DNA of 64,000 bases from Tissierella sp. MB52-C2 (lineage in GTDB: Bacteria > Bacillota > Clostridia > Tissierellales > Tissierellaceae), in the NCBI RefSeq assembly GCF_030931715.1, contig NZ_CP133261.1, forward strand, positions 1,116,001 to 1,180,000, written 5' to 3'. Of the stretch, positions 17,489 through 26,131 are shown piece by piece. Position numbers and translations under genes: made by a program. The notes under the pieces are model-generated. The model had not been told where the DNA came from and ran no database searches. It saw nothing but the letters and a program-made list of their open reading frames with translations. The number at the start of each line of letters is the position of its first letter. The first letter of the stretch is position 1.

Positions 17489-18713
17489 GAATGATAATTT
17501 ACATATATTAAAAGTTGAGAATAAAGTATTAGTAACTAATTTCGAAAATGAAACTATGTTCTCTATTCCTATAGAAAAATATAATAAATTAGATGGTGAA
17601 ACTTTATATAATTTTTCAAGAAAAATATCAACAAATAAAAATGTATTGGACAAGCCATTTGATATAAATATAAACACTTTATACATAATATTAACGGAAA
17701 AATGTAATCTAGGTTGTACTTTTTGTGCTTTAGGATGTGATAGTTCTAGTGAGATGGATAATTTAGAATTAGATATAAATAGAATAAAAAACAAACTTAT
17801 TGATTTGATAAAACAATCTAATCCTAGAAAAATTATTTTAACAGGTGGGGAACCTCTTATATATGGAAAACTTGGAGAAGTAATTGAATTATTAAAAAAA
17901 CATACAACAGCTAAAATTGTATTACAATCTAATGGTTTGTTATTAAATGAAGAGATAATTGATAGATGTCTTAAAGATGTTGATTGTATAGAAATTAGTA
18001 CAAGCCACTATGATGAAATTGGAAAACTAGATAATAGTTTGGACTATTTAATTAAATCAGGATGTGATCTTAGTTTGTCCTTTTTATTTGATGGTAATTA
18101 CAATAAATTATATAAAGTTGTCGATTTAGTTTTAGATAAAAAGGTTGGATTTGTGTTGAATTTCATAGCAGGATTTGGAAGTGCGAAATTAAATGATTTA
18201 AATATATTATCAGGAGAGGAGAAGTTAAAGGTCTATTACAATCTAGCTAGATATTTATTAAATAAAGAAAACAAAGATATTGAAATTCTAAATTACACCT
18301 TTTTTTCGGGATTGAAAATCACTAAACCTTGTGGTGCATTTGGAAGCATATTAACTGTTTATCCTAACGGTAATATTTATCCATGTCATTCTACCACTGA
18401 GTCATGTTATTGTATTGGAAATATAGATGAAGATAACTTCGATAATGTATTAAAAGCTTACAAGAAACTAATGAATTCGTCAAAATACAAACAAAAATTC
18501 GTATTAAATCAAAATGGAATATGTAATGATTGCGAATATATCTACCATTGTGGAGGATATTGTTTAGCAAAAGATTCTAAAGAAAATTTGTCAGATTGTA
18601 TTTTAAGAAAATTTTGGGTTGATTATTACATATTATATTATGATTTTAAAAAAGCATTTCGAAATAATCTAACCAGTTTTGTAAATTATTATGAATTAAA
18701 ATACAAAAATTAA
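17481..18713 (+). CDS. Radical SAM/SPASM peptide maturase 3
   Basis: 410 residues overlapping the previous gene by eight bases. An N-terminal extension of about 65 residues (MFKNDNLHILKVENKVLVTN...) precedes C75-x3-C79-x2-C82 (TEKCNLGCTFCALGC). LTGGEPLIYG is the SAM-binding motif. The SPASM cysteines are in KPCGAF, YPCHSTTESCYC, ICNDCEYIYHCGGYC and DCILRKFW. The extension could hold leader-binding function, but I do not see a clear RRE (PqqD-like) pattern. It is followed directly by the two precursor genes. Confidence 0.88.
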   Translation: MFKNDNLHILKVENKVLVTNFENETMFSIPIEKYNKLDGETLYNFSRKISTNKNVLDKPFDININTLYIILTEKCNLGCTFCALGCDSSSEMDNLELDINRIKNKLIDLIKQSNPRKIILTGGEPLIYGKLGEVIELLKKHTTAKIVLQSNGLLLNEEIIDRCLKDVDCIEISTSHYDEIGKLDNSLDYLIKSGCDLSLSFLFDGNYNKLYKVVDLVLDKKVGFVLNFIAGFGSAKLNDLNILSGEEKLKVYYNLARYLLNKENKDIEILNYTFFSGLKITKPCGAFGSILTVYPNGNIYPCHSTTESCYCIGNIDEDNFDNVLKAYKKLMNSSKYKQKFVLNQNGICNDCEYIYHCGGYCLAKDSKENLSDCILRKFWVDYYILYYDFKKAFRNNLTSFVNYYELKYKN

Positions 18714-18872
18714 ATTGTATGTACTATATTCCTATATATATTACATAAATCTAAAGAAGGAGGTTAAATAAATAATATAAGATTTGGCTGTCTAAAAATG
18801 TTGAAGGTTACAACTTATCTAACAACAATAGACAGCATAGGAATTCAAATCTAAGGTTTAAGGAGGGAAATT
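18714..18872 (+). promoter_or_regulatory. Leader region of the twin precursors
   Basis: 159 bases between maturase 3 and the first precursor. They contain a strong but start-less AAGGAGG (about 18756-18764), then the AAGGAGGG used by the first precursor (18859-18867). The lone ribosome site may mark a deleted third precursor. A weak promoter (TTGTAT, TATATT) may lie near 18716-18742. Confidence 0.35.
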
Positions 18873-19037
18873 ATGAACGAAAAGGAACTAGTTTTAAAAA
18901 GCAAAGAAGAGGCTATTGTAAGCGAAGAATTAACTGTAGAGGAAGTTAATGTATATGGAATGTATTGTGGAGATCCTAGAATAGGTTGTTTTGTAGATTG
19001 TCCTGATTTATCGCCATGGATCACAGATGCGTGGTAA
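18873..19037 (+). CDS. RiPP precursor peptide 1 (three-Cys, PWITDAW tail)
   Basis: 54 residues after a strong AAGGAGGG. The N-terminal 25 residues are acidic and leader-like, ending in ELTVEEVNVYG. The rest holds three cysteines, YCGDPRIGCFVDCPDLS, and ends PWITDAW. The second peptide downstream shares the leader ending EELT.EEVN.YG, the Cys spacing (C-x6-C-x3-C here, also C-x6-C-x3-C there) and the PWITDA end. Conservation of both leader and core next to three radical SAM enzymes and a protease supports a precursor role. I do not recognise a described RiPP class. Confidence 0.85.
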   Translation: MNEKELVLKSKEEAIVSEELTVEEVNVYGMYCGDPRIGCFVDCPDLSPWITDAW

Positions 19038-19093
19038 GATTACAAGTAAGTTAGTATTTCCCAAGGAAAAATATAAAGAAAGGAGAATCTTTT

Positions 19094-19249
19094 ATGGATG
19101 AAAAAATCTTATTAGAAAATGAAAAATTAACAAATGAAGAATTAACAAAGGAAGAAGTTAATATTTATGGTAACCCTTGCGGTTCTATTAAAATCCATTG
19201 CTTATATGATTGTATAAACAATACCCCGTGGATAACAGACGCTAACTAA
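19094..19249 (+). CDS. RiPP precursor peptide 2 (three-Cys, PWITDAN tail)
   Basis: 51 residues with AAAGGAGA upstream. The leader is EEL TKEEVNIYG-like, followed by NPCGSIKIHCLYDC and the ending PWITDAN. Compared with precursor 1, the conserved positions are YG, CG, I, C, DC, PWITDA; the residues between vary, which is the pattern of a bacteriocin-type pair or of two products of one pathway. A strong hairpin follows the stop. Confidence 0.85.
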   Translation: MDEKILLENEKLTNEELTKEEVNIYGNPCGSIKIHCLYDCINNTPWITDAN

Positions 19250-19256
19250 TGATTAG

Positions 19257-19297
19257 ATCATACCTACTAGTTTGTACAGTAGGTATGATTAAATTTT
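19257..19297 (+). terminator. Hairpin after the precursor pair
   Basis: ATCATACCTACT (19257-19268) and AGTAGGTATGAT (19278-19289) form a perfect 12-base stem, followed by TAAATTTTC. The T-tract is weak, so it may be a partial terminator or an mRNA 3'-end stabiliser for the precursor transcript, with the ABC transporter genes read through. The following 170 bases to the ABC gene show no gene. Confidence 0.65.
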
Positions 19298-19467
19298 CTT
19301 GCTTTAAGCATGGAAAGTCATTGGCTATGACAATGTAAGAAAAAAATTTAGCTTCAAGTAAAAATACATACTAATAATGATGTTTTATCAATTATATCAC
19401 AATATTGAATGTATCCAAGTTAGTGGGTTTTATTATATATGTTTAATAAATTCAGAGGAGGTGCCGT

Positions 19468-20172
19468 ATGCAAATAGTTAAAATAAATTATTTAAAAAAA
19501 TATTTTGGTGAAGAACCAAACATTGTTAAAGCAGTAGATGATATTGAATTATTTATTGATGAAGGAGAGTTCGTTTCTATTATAGGAGATTCAGGCAGTG
19601 GCAAAACCACCTTACTAAATTTAATAGGGGGAGTAGATCGTCCGACTTCAGGTGAAATAATTATTGCGAACCAAGATATCAACGAATTAACAAACGACGA
19701 ACTTACAAGATTTAGAAGAAAACATATTGGATTTATATTTCAAAATTATAATTTGGTTTCGATTTTGAATGTCAGGGAAAATATTTTATTACCATTGGAT
19801 TTGGATGATAGGCAATATGACGAAGAATATTTTAATGAAATAGTAAGTACTGTAGGAATTGATGATAAGTTAGAGGAATTTCCAGCTAAGTTGTCAGGGG
19901 GGCAACAACAAAGAGTAGCAATAGCAAGAGCCTTAATTACAAAACCTAAGATTATTTTAGCTGATGAGCCTACTGGAAACTTGGATCATAAAAATGGAGA
20001 GAATATTATAAATCTATTGATAGAATCTAACCAGCGTTTTAATCAAACAATACTAATGATAACTCACAATTTAGAATTAGCAAAGAAAGCGAATAGAATT
20101 TTAGAAATCTTGGATGGAAAAATTGTAAAGGAGAAAATAATATGCAAAAGGCAAGAGATAGAGGATTTTTAA
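19468..20172 (+). CDS. ABC transporter ATPase (MacB/LolD/BceA type)
   Basis: 234 residues with GAGGAGGTG upstream. Walker A is GDSGSGKTT, the signature LSGGQQQRVA, and Walker B IILADEPTGNLD. The sub-family is that of ATPases that partner FtsX-domain permeases. It overlaps the permease gene by 31 bases. Its place after the precursors suggests export of, or self-protection against, the mature peptide. Confidence 0.9.
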   Translation: MQIVKINYLKKYFGEEPNIVKAVDDIELFIDEGEFVSIIGDSGSGKTTLLNLIGGVDRPTSGEIIIANQDINELTNDELTRFRRKHIGFIFQNYNLVSILNVRENILLPLDLDDRQYDEEYFNEIVSTVGIDDKLEEFPAKLSGGQQQRVAIARALITKPKIILADEPTGNLDHKNGENIINLLIESNQRFNQTILMITHNLELAKKANRILEILDGKIVKEKIICKRQEIEDF

Positions 20173-22523
20173 AAAGTTATGCTGTTCGAGGGATCTATTC
20201 AAATAAAATGAAATCTTTTTTTATAGGCCTCACTATTTTTATAATTACAGTATTTGTTCTTACAACCTCCTTGTATCTGGCAGGGATGAGGACCATCGTA
20301 GAAGATAGAATATTCAACTCACATCAGGCTACTTTTTTAAACTTTGATATTACGAATATTAATAAACTAAAAGAACATGAATATGTAGAAAAAGCTGGAA
20401 TGGGAAATATTATGGGAGAATACAGTCGGCAAGATTATAAAATAAGAGTAAGCTATATGGATGCTGATTTGAGAGATATGGCAAGCCTTTCGGATATTGA
20501 AGGGAAAGAACCGTCTGGCAAAAATGAAATTATTGTTCCTAAAGATTATTTGAACCATCTAGAGTTACCTGAAGAGATTGGGCAGAAACTTAAATTGGAT
20601 TTAGGAAATGGCGTGGAGGAAGAATACACCATATCCGGCATTATTCAAAAAGAGAGTGCGCCAAGATTGTATGTAGTCCTTGTTTCAAGAGATTATGTAG
20701 AACAATATGGTGATAAAACACAATACTATGCTCAATTGAAGATAAAAGACGCATCTTCTTATGGAGAAGAGGAATTAAAAACACTTATCCAATCAATTGC
20801 AGATGAAAATCAAGTAGAAAAGGTGAATTATTTCTCAGCTTATTTCAGCTATGTAAGGGGCTTTTCACCTTCACAGACATTGGCGGCGATAGGTGTAGGA
20901 GTGCTGTTGGCTTTTGCAGCATATATGATTCTTTATAATATATTTTATATTTTTGTATTACAGGATACTCGTGAGATAGGCCTTCTTAGACTTATTGGAG
21001 CAGATAAAAAACAGGTAAAGAAAATCCTATATCAAAGGGGTATCTACCTTGCTACGAGGGGAATTTTTATAGGTGTTTCTTGCAGCATTTTAATTGCTGG
21101 TTTTGTGTTGCCCAATGGGTTTCGACTAATATTTGAAAAAAATCTAATAGCTACTGGAAAAAGCCTCATACTGACTGTTCTATATGTCAGCTTAGTTGTG
21201 TTTTTATCCTTGAGAATTCCTATGAGAAGAATCAAAGTGATTTCTCCCCAAGAAGCTTTTAGTTCTTCTTTTGGAGAAAGCCATATTATAAATCGCAAAG
21301 AGCGATATAAGGTAACACCTAAATTTTTAGCTTTATTAAACACTGGAAGAGACCCCAAAAAAAGAAAAGGTATCATTATTTCCCTGGGAATTGCAGGAAT
21401 ACTATTTATTACCGCCGCATCCCACATACGTTCTATTGACACGGAGATATTGGCTCGTCAATCATATCCAAATGAGGAATTTAAGATATTTTTGTCACAG
21501 GAAAACAGTGGGAAAGAACATGATAATGTAGAAAACTATCGAATATTGCAACAAAATAATCCAATTGATAACGAACTTATCAAAAAAATAGAGGTACTGC
21601 CCAACATAAAAAGTGTTAGAGAATATAAAGGTACATTGGCAGAAGTTGTGATTAATCAAGGAGGTAGCAGTTATTCTAATATTGAAGGTTATCATCAGGA
21701 AGCGGAAGATGCTTTTAAGAAATATCTCCTAGATGGAACTGTGGATGGAGTAGAATTAGAAAGAGAGAATGGAGTAATTATAAAAAGTCCTGGAACTTTC
21801 AAGGAAGTTTATGGATGGGATGTTAAGTTGAACGATTCTATTCAAGTTAAAACAGTAAATGGCGAATTAGAATTAAAGGTTATGGGAATTATTTCGGCTT
21901 ATGAAAGTGAAAATGCTTTTTTATTTGTTCCCGAATCAATATTGCAAAATATACAACCTCTTGATAATTACAATTATCGATTCACTGTTGAACTTCAAAA
22001 TAAGGATTTGAATTCTCAAAAGGAAGCAGAAAAACTTCTTCGAAATATAATAGGAACAGAAGAATTGGAGATGGATACGTTGCAAGATAGTATTGGAGCA
22101 TATGAAATAGCTGTTAGGTCTACAAAAAGGGTGGCATATGGCATTACCTTTTTAATTATTTTTATGGGAATAATGAATTTGATAAACACGTTAATAACAA
22201 ATGTTATTAGCAGAGTTGTAGAAATCAGCACAATGCAGATTGTAGGATTAGACGAGAAACAATTAATTCAAATGATACGGAATGAGAATTTATACTACCT
22301 CGGGAGTATAAGTATCATTTCAGCCATAGGAGGCGGTATACTTTCATTGATTGTGTACCACATTATAAGGAATAATCCGATATTTGGGAGATTGCCTTAC
22401 GTTTTTCCTTTTATAGAGATGATGATTTATATTATAGTAATATTTATAATCGAAGAGATATTGTTACAGTATAGTATAAGATATCTTGAAAGAAAACCAT
22501 TAGTCCAGAGAGTAAAAAATTAA
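20142..22523 (+). CDS. FtsX-family ABC permease (MacB-like)
   Basis: 793 residues. There is a first membrane helix at about residues 25-50, a large extracytoplasmic domain, and an FtsX unit with three helices near 255-350 (LLAFAAYMILYNIFYIF..., DTREIGLLRLIGADKKQVKK is the typical cytoplasmic loop). A second extracytoplasmic domain follows, and then a final FtsX unit (VAYGITFLIIFMGIMNLINTLI ... STMQIVGLDEKQL). This two-FtsX layout is common in BceB/YtrF-like peptide exporters and immunity pumps. The ATPase gene directly precedes and overlaps it. Confidence 0.88.
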   Translation: MQKARDRGFLKSYAVRGIYSNKMKSFFIGLTIFIITVFVLTTSLYLAGMRTIVEDRIFNSHQATFLNFDITNINKLKEHEYVEKAGMGNIMGEYSRQDYKIRVSYMDADLRDMASLSDIEGKEPSGKNEIIVPKDYLNHLELPEEIGQKLKLDLGNGVEEEYTISGIIQKESAPRLYVVLVSRDYVEQYGDKTQYYAQLKIKDASSYGEEELKTLIQSIADENQVEKVNYFSAYFSYVRGFSPSQTLAAIGVGVLLAFAAYMILYNIFYIFVLQDTREIGLLRLIGADKKQVKKILYQRGIYLATRGIFIGVSCSILIAGFVLPNGFRLIFEKNLIATGKSLILTVLYVSLVVFLSLRIPMRRIKVISPQEAFSSSFGESHIINRKERYKVTPKFLALLNTGRDPKKRKGIIISLGIAGILFITAASHIRSIDTEILARQSYPNEEFKIFLSQENSGKEHDNVENYRILQQNNPIDNELIKKIEVLPNIKSVREYKGTLAEVVINQGGSSYSNIEGYHQEAEDAFKKYLLDGTVDGVELERENGVIIKSPGTFKEVYGWDVKLNDSIQVKTVNGELELKVMGIISAYESENAFLFVPESILQNIQPLDNYNYRFTVELQNKDLNSQKEAEKLLRNIIGTEELEMDTLQDSIGAYEIAVRSTKRVAYGITFLIIFMGIMNLINTLITNVISRVVEISTMQIVGLDEKQLIQMIRNENLYYLGSISIISAIGGGILSLIVYHIIRNNPIFGRLPYVFPFIEMMIYIIVIFIIEEILLQYSIRYLERKPLVQRVKN

Positions 22524-22540
22524 CTTAGATACTAAGTTAT

Positions 22541-22735
22541 TTGAAAACTACCATAAAAAATAGAACTGATACAAAAAGTGAATGCAGGCCAGTCATAAAC
22601 ACTATTGCAAAGGATACTTTTATGTCAAGGGTTACAGTAACGAGGAGGATAGCTGACCTTATCAGATGCGGATTAATTAGCAAAGAATCAGGTTACAGGG
22701 AAAATGACAGTAACTTTTCTAACCGATATTTTTGA
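22541..22735 (+). pseudogene. HTH fragment from a mobile-element protein
   Basis: 64 residues containing TIAKDTFMSRVTVTRRIADL and CGLISKESGYRENDSNFSN. This resembles the helix-turn-helix segment of replication or regulatory proteins carried on clostridial mobile elements. Upstream homology is cut by the ABC permease end, so it appears to be a fragment. Confidence 0.45.
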
Positions 22736-22753
22736 AAAATAATGCTAAACAGT

Positions 22754-22797
22754 AAAAAAGACAGGTTATCCACCAAGGAATTAGCTGTCTTTTTCAC
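22754..22797. terminator. Bidirectional-type terminator hairpin
   Basis: AAAAAGACAG (about 22755-22764) pairs with CTGTCTTTTT (about 22785-22794) and can work in either direction. Confidence 0.65.
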
Positions 22798-23323
22798 AGA
22801 CCGAGATGGGAGTCATTGTGAACCTATTTGTAGAGAGATGGTGATATGCATATCCATTGTTATGTTTGTGATAGGAAAAATTAACACTATGGTGTTATGA
22901 GTAGGGAAAACCATATTCGTATATCTTTCAATACTTATACTTTGACTTTAGGGATTAGCTAGTATTTGGCTATAACAACTTAATTCTTAGAACTTGAAAT
23001 GAGGAATTAAAATGAAGTTACAGTCAATCACGCTACATTTGCTGTGCTTGCTGATGCTAATAATTATTAAAACGGTATATCCTATAGCAAAATCAAAAAA
23101 CATCAAACAAAAGTTAGCTGGAATATTTAAGAAAATATACTATAATAGAATGACATCATAATGCATAAATAGATTTTCTTTATATAAATAATAATAGAAG
23201 GAAACCAATATGATCTAAATAATAATTTTAAACTGATTTAAACATACCTCATCCAAAAGAAAAGGTGATTGATCTTTGGTATATTTATTAATAATAGAAA
23301 TTTAAGTAAGTGGGTGAAAGATA
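22798..23323. other. Region upstream of lanM
   Basis: No convincing gene. A 49-codon frame (from 23011, MKLQSITLHLLCLLMLIII...) is hydrophobic at its start but overlaps the promoter motif and is not credited. The regulatory part is the shared promoter at 23105-23146. The mRNA leader from there to the lanM start would be about 170 bases. Confidence 0.4.
23105..23146 (+). promoter_or_regulatory. Shared peptide-island promoter, copy 3 (lanM)
   Basis: AAACAAAAGTTAGCTG (23105-23120); TTAGCT at 23114-23119 and a perfect TATAAT at 23141-23146, 21 bases apart. It drives lanM and the two-component genes behind it, so the regulator probably controls its own synthesis. Confidence 0.75.
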
Positions 23324-26131
23324 TTGGGAGATAAAAAGATTCAATTTGAAGGGTATATAAATAGTTATCTAGAAAATCACTTGGCAGAGAATAGATTAAG
23401 TAAAGAATATTTTAACCTGGGATTTTATGATTACTTATTAGAACAGGTTCAAAACAATTCAATAAAGACATTGTTAACTATTTTTTGGGCTTTTAAAAAA
23501 GAGCAACTTTTGATAGGAGATGTTCCAAAAGAAAGATATGAAAACTTTGCTCAATATTCATTAACAGAAGAATTTCATGAATTAGTTGATAAAATGTATC
23601 CATTATTAAAACCAAGATTAAATAAAATTCTTCAGAATCACATAATAAATTATAATGATTTAAAAAGTAGAGTTGGAAAAGATAAGGACGAAATTGATAA
23701 GAAGTTTGGATTTAGTATTGGAGACATAAAAGATTGTAATATAACATATGGAGTTTCGGATTACCATAGGGGTCTAAAATCAGTTTGTATAATAGAAGTT
23801 GATAATAAAAAGATAATTTATAAACCACGTTCTGGAAAAATAGATATTTCGTGGAGTAATTTTATTAACTGGTTTAACTCCAAAGGTTTATCGTTAAAAA
23901 TAGATACTATTAAGACATTAGATAAAGAAGAATATCATTGGCAAGAATATATAGATAACAAGTCATGTAAATCAAAACTAGAAATTCAAAATCTTTATTA
24001 TAGAATGGGTATCCTAGCAGCTATATCTTATGCTTTTAGAATAGAAGATTTGCATATGGAGAATATTATTGTAAGTGGGGAGTTCCCACACATAATAGAT
24101 TTAGAAACGATTTTTCAATTAGATGGGTTTCAAAAAAGTAATTTAGAGGTAAAAACTGTTAGTGACATTATAAATAAAAAAATTAGTGAGTCTGTTTTAA
24201 GCACACAACTTTTTCCCACACCTAGTAAATTCCATGATTCTGAAGTAGATATTTCAGGTATAGTGGGACAAGGTAAACAGATAATAAAAAATGGTAAAGT
24301 TAAAATTTCCAATCAATTTACTGATGCTGTTGAAGTTATAAGAGAAGACGGTATAATGGCAAGAAAAAGCAATATTGGACAAATAGAAGATAATTTTATT
24401 AATCCAAAAGATTATATTAAAGAAATAATAGAAGGATTTAAAGAAGGATATATATTACTTAAAGATAACAAAGAAGAACTTTTAGGGTTAATAAATTCAG
24501 GAGAATTATTTAAAGGAATTTCTCCAAGGTATCTTTTTAGAAATACAAATCTATATGCTATAATTCTTGAAATGAGTAGAAATCCTAAATATTTGAAAAA
24601 TAAGTCAGATTTAGATAGATTATATCATCTTCTTTTTAATACAGATAAAGATTATATACTTAAAAAAGTTTATCAATCAGAATTAGTAGACTTACTAAAT
24701 GATGATATACCGTATTTTTATGGATATATTAATGATAATACTGTATATAATTCTAATGGAGATGATTGTTTTATTCTAAAACAAACACCACTAATGGCAG
24801 TAAATGAAAGAATTAAAAATCTAAATCAAGAAGATCTAAATATTCAAATAGACTTTATATTAAAATCTATGGCTAAACCAAAAAAGACTTGGAATACTGT
24901 TAGGAATAAAAGTGATGATAATATAATTAAATATATAGATAATAACAATCAACTTGTGATAGAATCTGCTATAAAAATAGGTGATATGCTAATTAGTAAA
25001 GCTGTTTTTCATGAAAGAACAAAAACAATTAATTGGTTAGACATTCAAAATACATTCCCTACTTGGACCATTGGTTCACAAGGGGTATCCCTATATAATG
25101 GTTTAGCAGGGAATGCAATATTCTTTTCCAGTTTATATCTTGCAACAGTTGATATAAGGTACAAAGAAATATTGTATAAGATATTAAATACAATAAAATT
25201 AGATGTTGGGAATATAAAAAACATACCTCCTTCAGCATTTAATGGAATGATTTCTATAGCATATTTGTATGCGTTTTTGTATAAGCAAATAGGATACAAG
25301 AATATGCTTGAAGAGAGTGTTGATATTGTAAAAAAATATAAGGCAAAGATTTTGCAAAACATTTCATACGACATTATTGATGGGTTAGCTGGTATTCTTG
25401 TGGTGATTTTGAATATATTTGAGTTAAGTCAAGATAGAGAATTAGAACACTTATCTATAGAGGTGGGAAAAGATATAATTTCAAATATTAAAATAGAGGG
25501 GAAGTCAGCTTATTGGAAAAAAGGTAGTAACAATGAACTTATGATATCAGGATTTTCTCATGGCTTGGCTGGGGTATCCTATGCACTGGGTAAACTATAT
25601 AAGATGACGAATTATAAAGAAAGTATATATATAGTTGATAATTTAATAAAAATAGAAAACAATTATTATAATAGTGATATTGAGAATTGGATGGATTTAA
25701 GAAGTCAGGGTGATTTAAGTATAAATGACTCTCCTATACATTGGTGCCATGGGGCAACTGGTATCGGGCTATCAAGATTAAAGAATAAAGATTTTATAGA
25801 TACTTTTGATGATATTGATAAAGCTTTGAAAGCTGTCAAGAAGAATGGTTTATATCGTGATAGTGATTGTCTATGTCATGGAAATCTAGGAAATATGGAG
25901 TTGTTGTTAGAAGTATATAAAGAGAACAATGATATAGATTTATATAATCAGGCTATTATTAAAGCGAATGAAATAATAAAAAGGAATGAAGGTAGCCAAG
26001 AATATAAAAGTGGTGTAGGTCAAGAATTTAATAGTCCAAATTTTATGTTAGGATTATCTGGAATGGGATATGAATTTCTAAGATTATCAAATCCAAAAAA
26101 ATATCCATCTGTATTATTATTGGAGGTTTAA
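23324..26131 (+). CDS. lanM: Class II lanthipeptide synthetase LanM
   Basis: 935 residues from a TTG with GGGTGAA upstream. The N-terminal dehydratase (DUF4135) domain shows KPRSGKIDISW, IEDLHMENI and IIDLETIF, the kinase-like ATP site that phosphorylates Ser/Thr before elimination. The C-terminal LanC-like cyclase has the zinc ligands Cys808 (HWCHGATG), Cys851 and His852 (LCHGNLGN), and the GLAGNAIFF, GFSHGLAG and GLSGMGYEF repeats of the alpha/alpha barrel. Length and motifs are complete, so it should be active. It dehydrates and cyclises a precursor; the obvious partner is the peptide at 28517. The histidine kinase gene starts one base after its stop. Confidence 0.93.
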   Translation: MGDKKIQFEGYINSYLENHLAENRLSKEYFNLGFYDYLLEQVQNNSIKTLLTIFWAFKKEQLLIGDVPKERYENFAQYSLTEEFHELVDKMYPLLKPRLNKILQNHIINYNDLKSRVGKDKDEIDKKFGFSIGDIKDCNITYGVSDYHRGLKSVCIIEVDNKKIIYKPRSGKIDISWSNFINWFNSKGLSLKIDTIKTLDKEEYHWQEYIDNKSCKSKLEIQNLYYRMGILAAISYAFRIEDLHMENIIVSGEFPHIIDLETIFQLDGFQKSNLEVKTVSDIINKKISESVLSTQLFPTPSKFHDSEVDISGIVGQGKQIIKNGKVKISNQFTDAVEVIREDGIMARKSNIGQIEDNFINPKDYIKEIIEGFKEGYILLKDNKEELLGLINSGELFKGISPRYLFRNTNLYAIILEMSRNPKYLKNKSDLDRLYHLLFNTDKDYILKKVYQSELVDLLNDDIPYFYGYINDNTVYNSNGDDCFILKQTPLMAVNERIKNLNQEDLNIQIDFILKSMAKPKKTWNTVRNKSDDNIIKYIDNNNQLVIESAIKIGDMLISKAVFHERTKTINWLDIQNTFPTWTIGSQGVSLYNGLAGNAIFFSSLYLATVDIRYKEILYKILNTIKLDVGNIKNIPPSAFNGMISIAYLYAFLYKQIGYKNMLEESVDIVKKYKAKILQNISYDIIDGLAGILVVILNIFELSQDRELEHLSIEVGKDIISNIKIEGKSAYWKKGSNNELMISGFSHGLAGVSYALGKLYKMTNYKESIYIVDNLIKIENNYYNSDIENWMDLRSQGDLSINDSPIHWCHGATGIGLSRLKNKDFIDTFDDIDKALKAVKKNGLYRDSDCLCHGNLGNMELLLEVYKENNDIDLYNQAIIKANEIIKRNEGSQEYKSGVGQEFNSPNFMLGLSGMGYEFLRLSNPKKYPSVLLLEV

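Noticed and set aside
23011-23160. A 49-codon frame with a hydrophobic start upstream of lanM (MKLQSITLHLLC...)
   Set aside because: It overlaps the shared promoter word and its -10 box and has no relatives that I recognise; probably chance.
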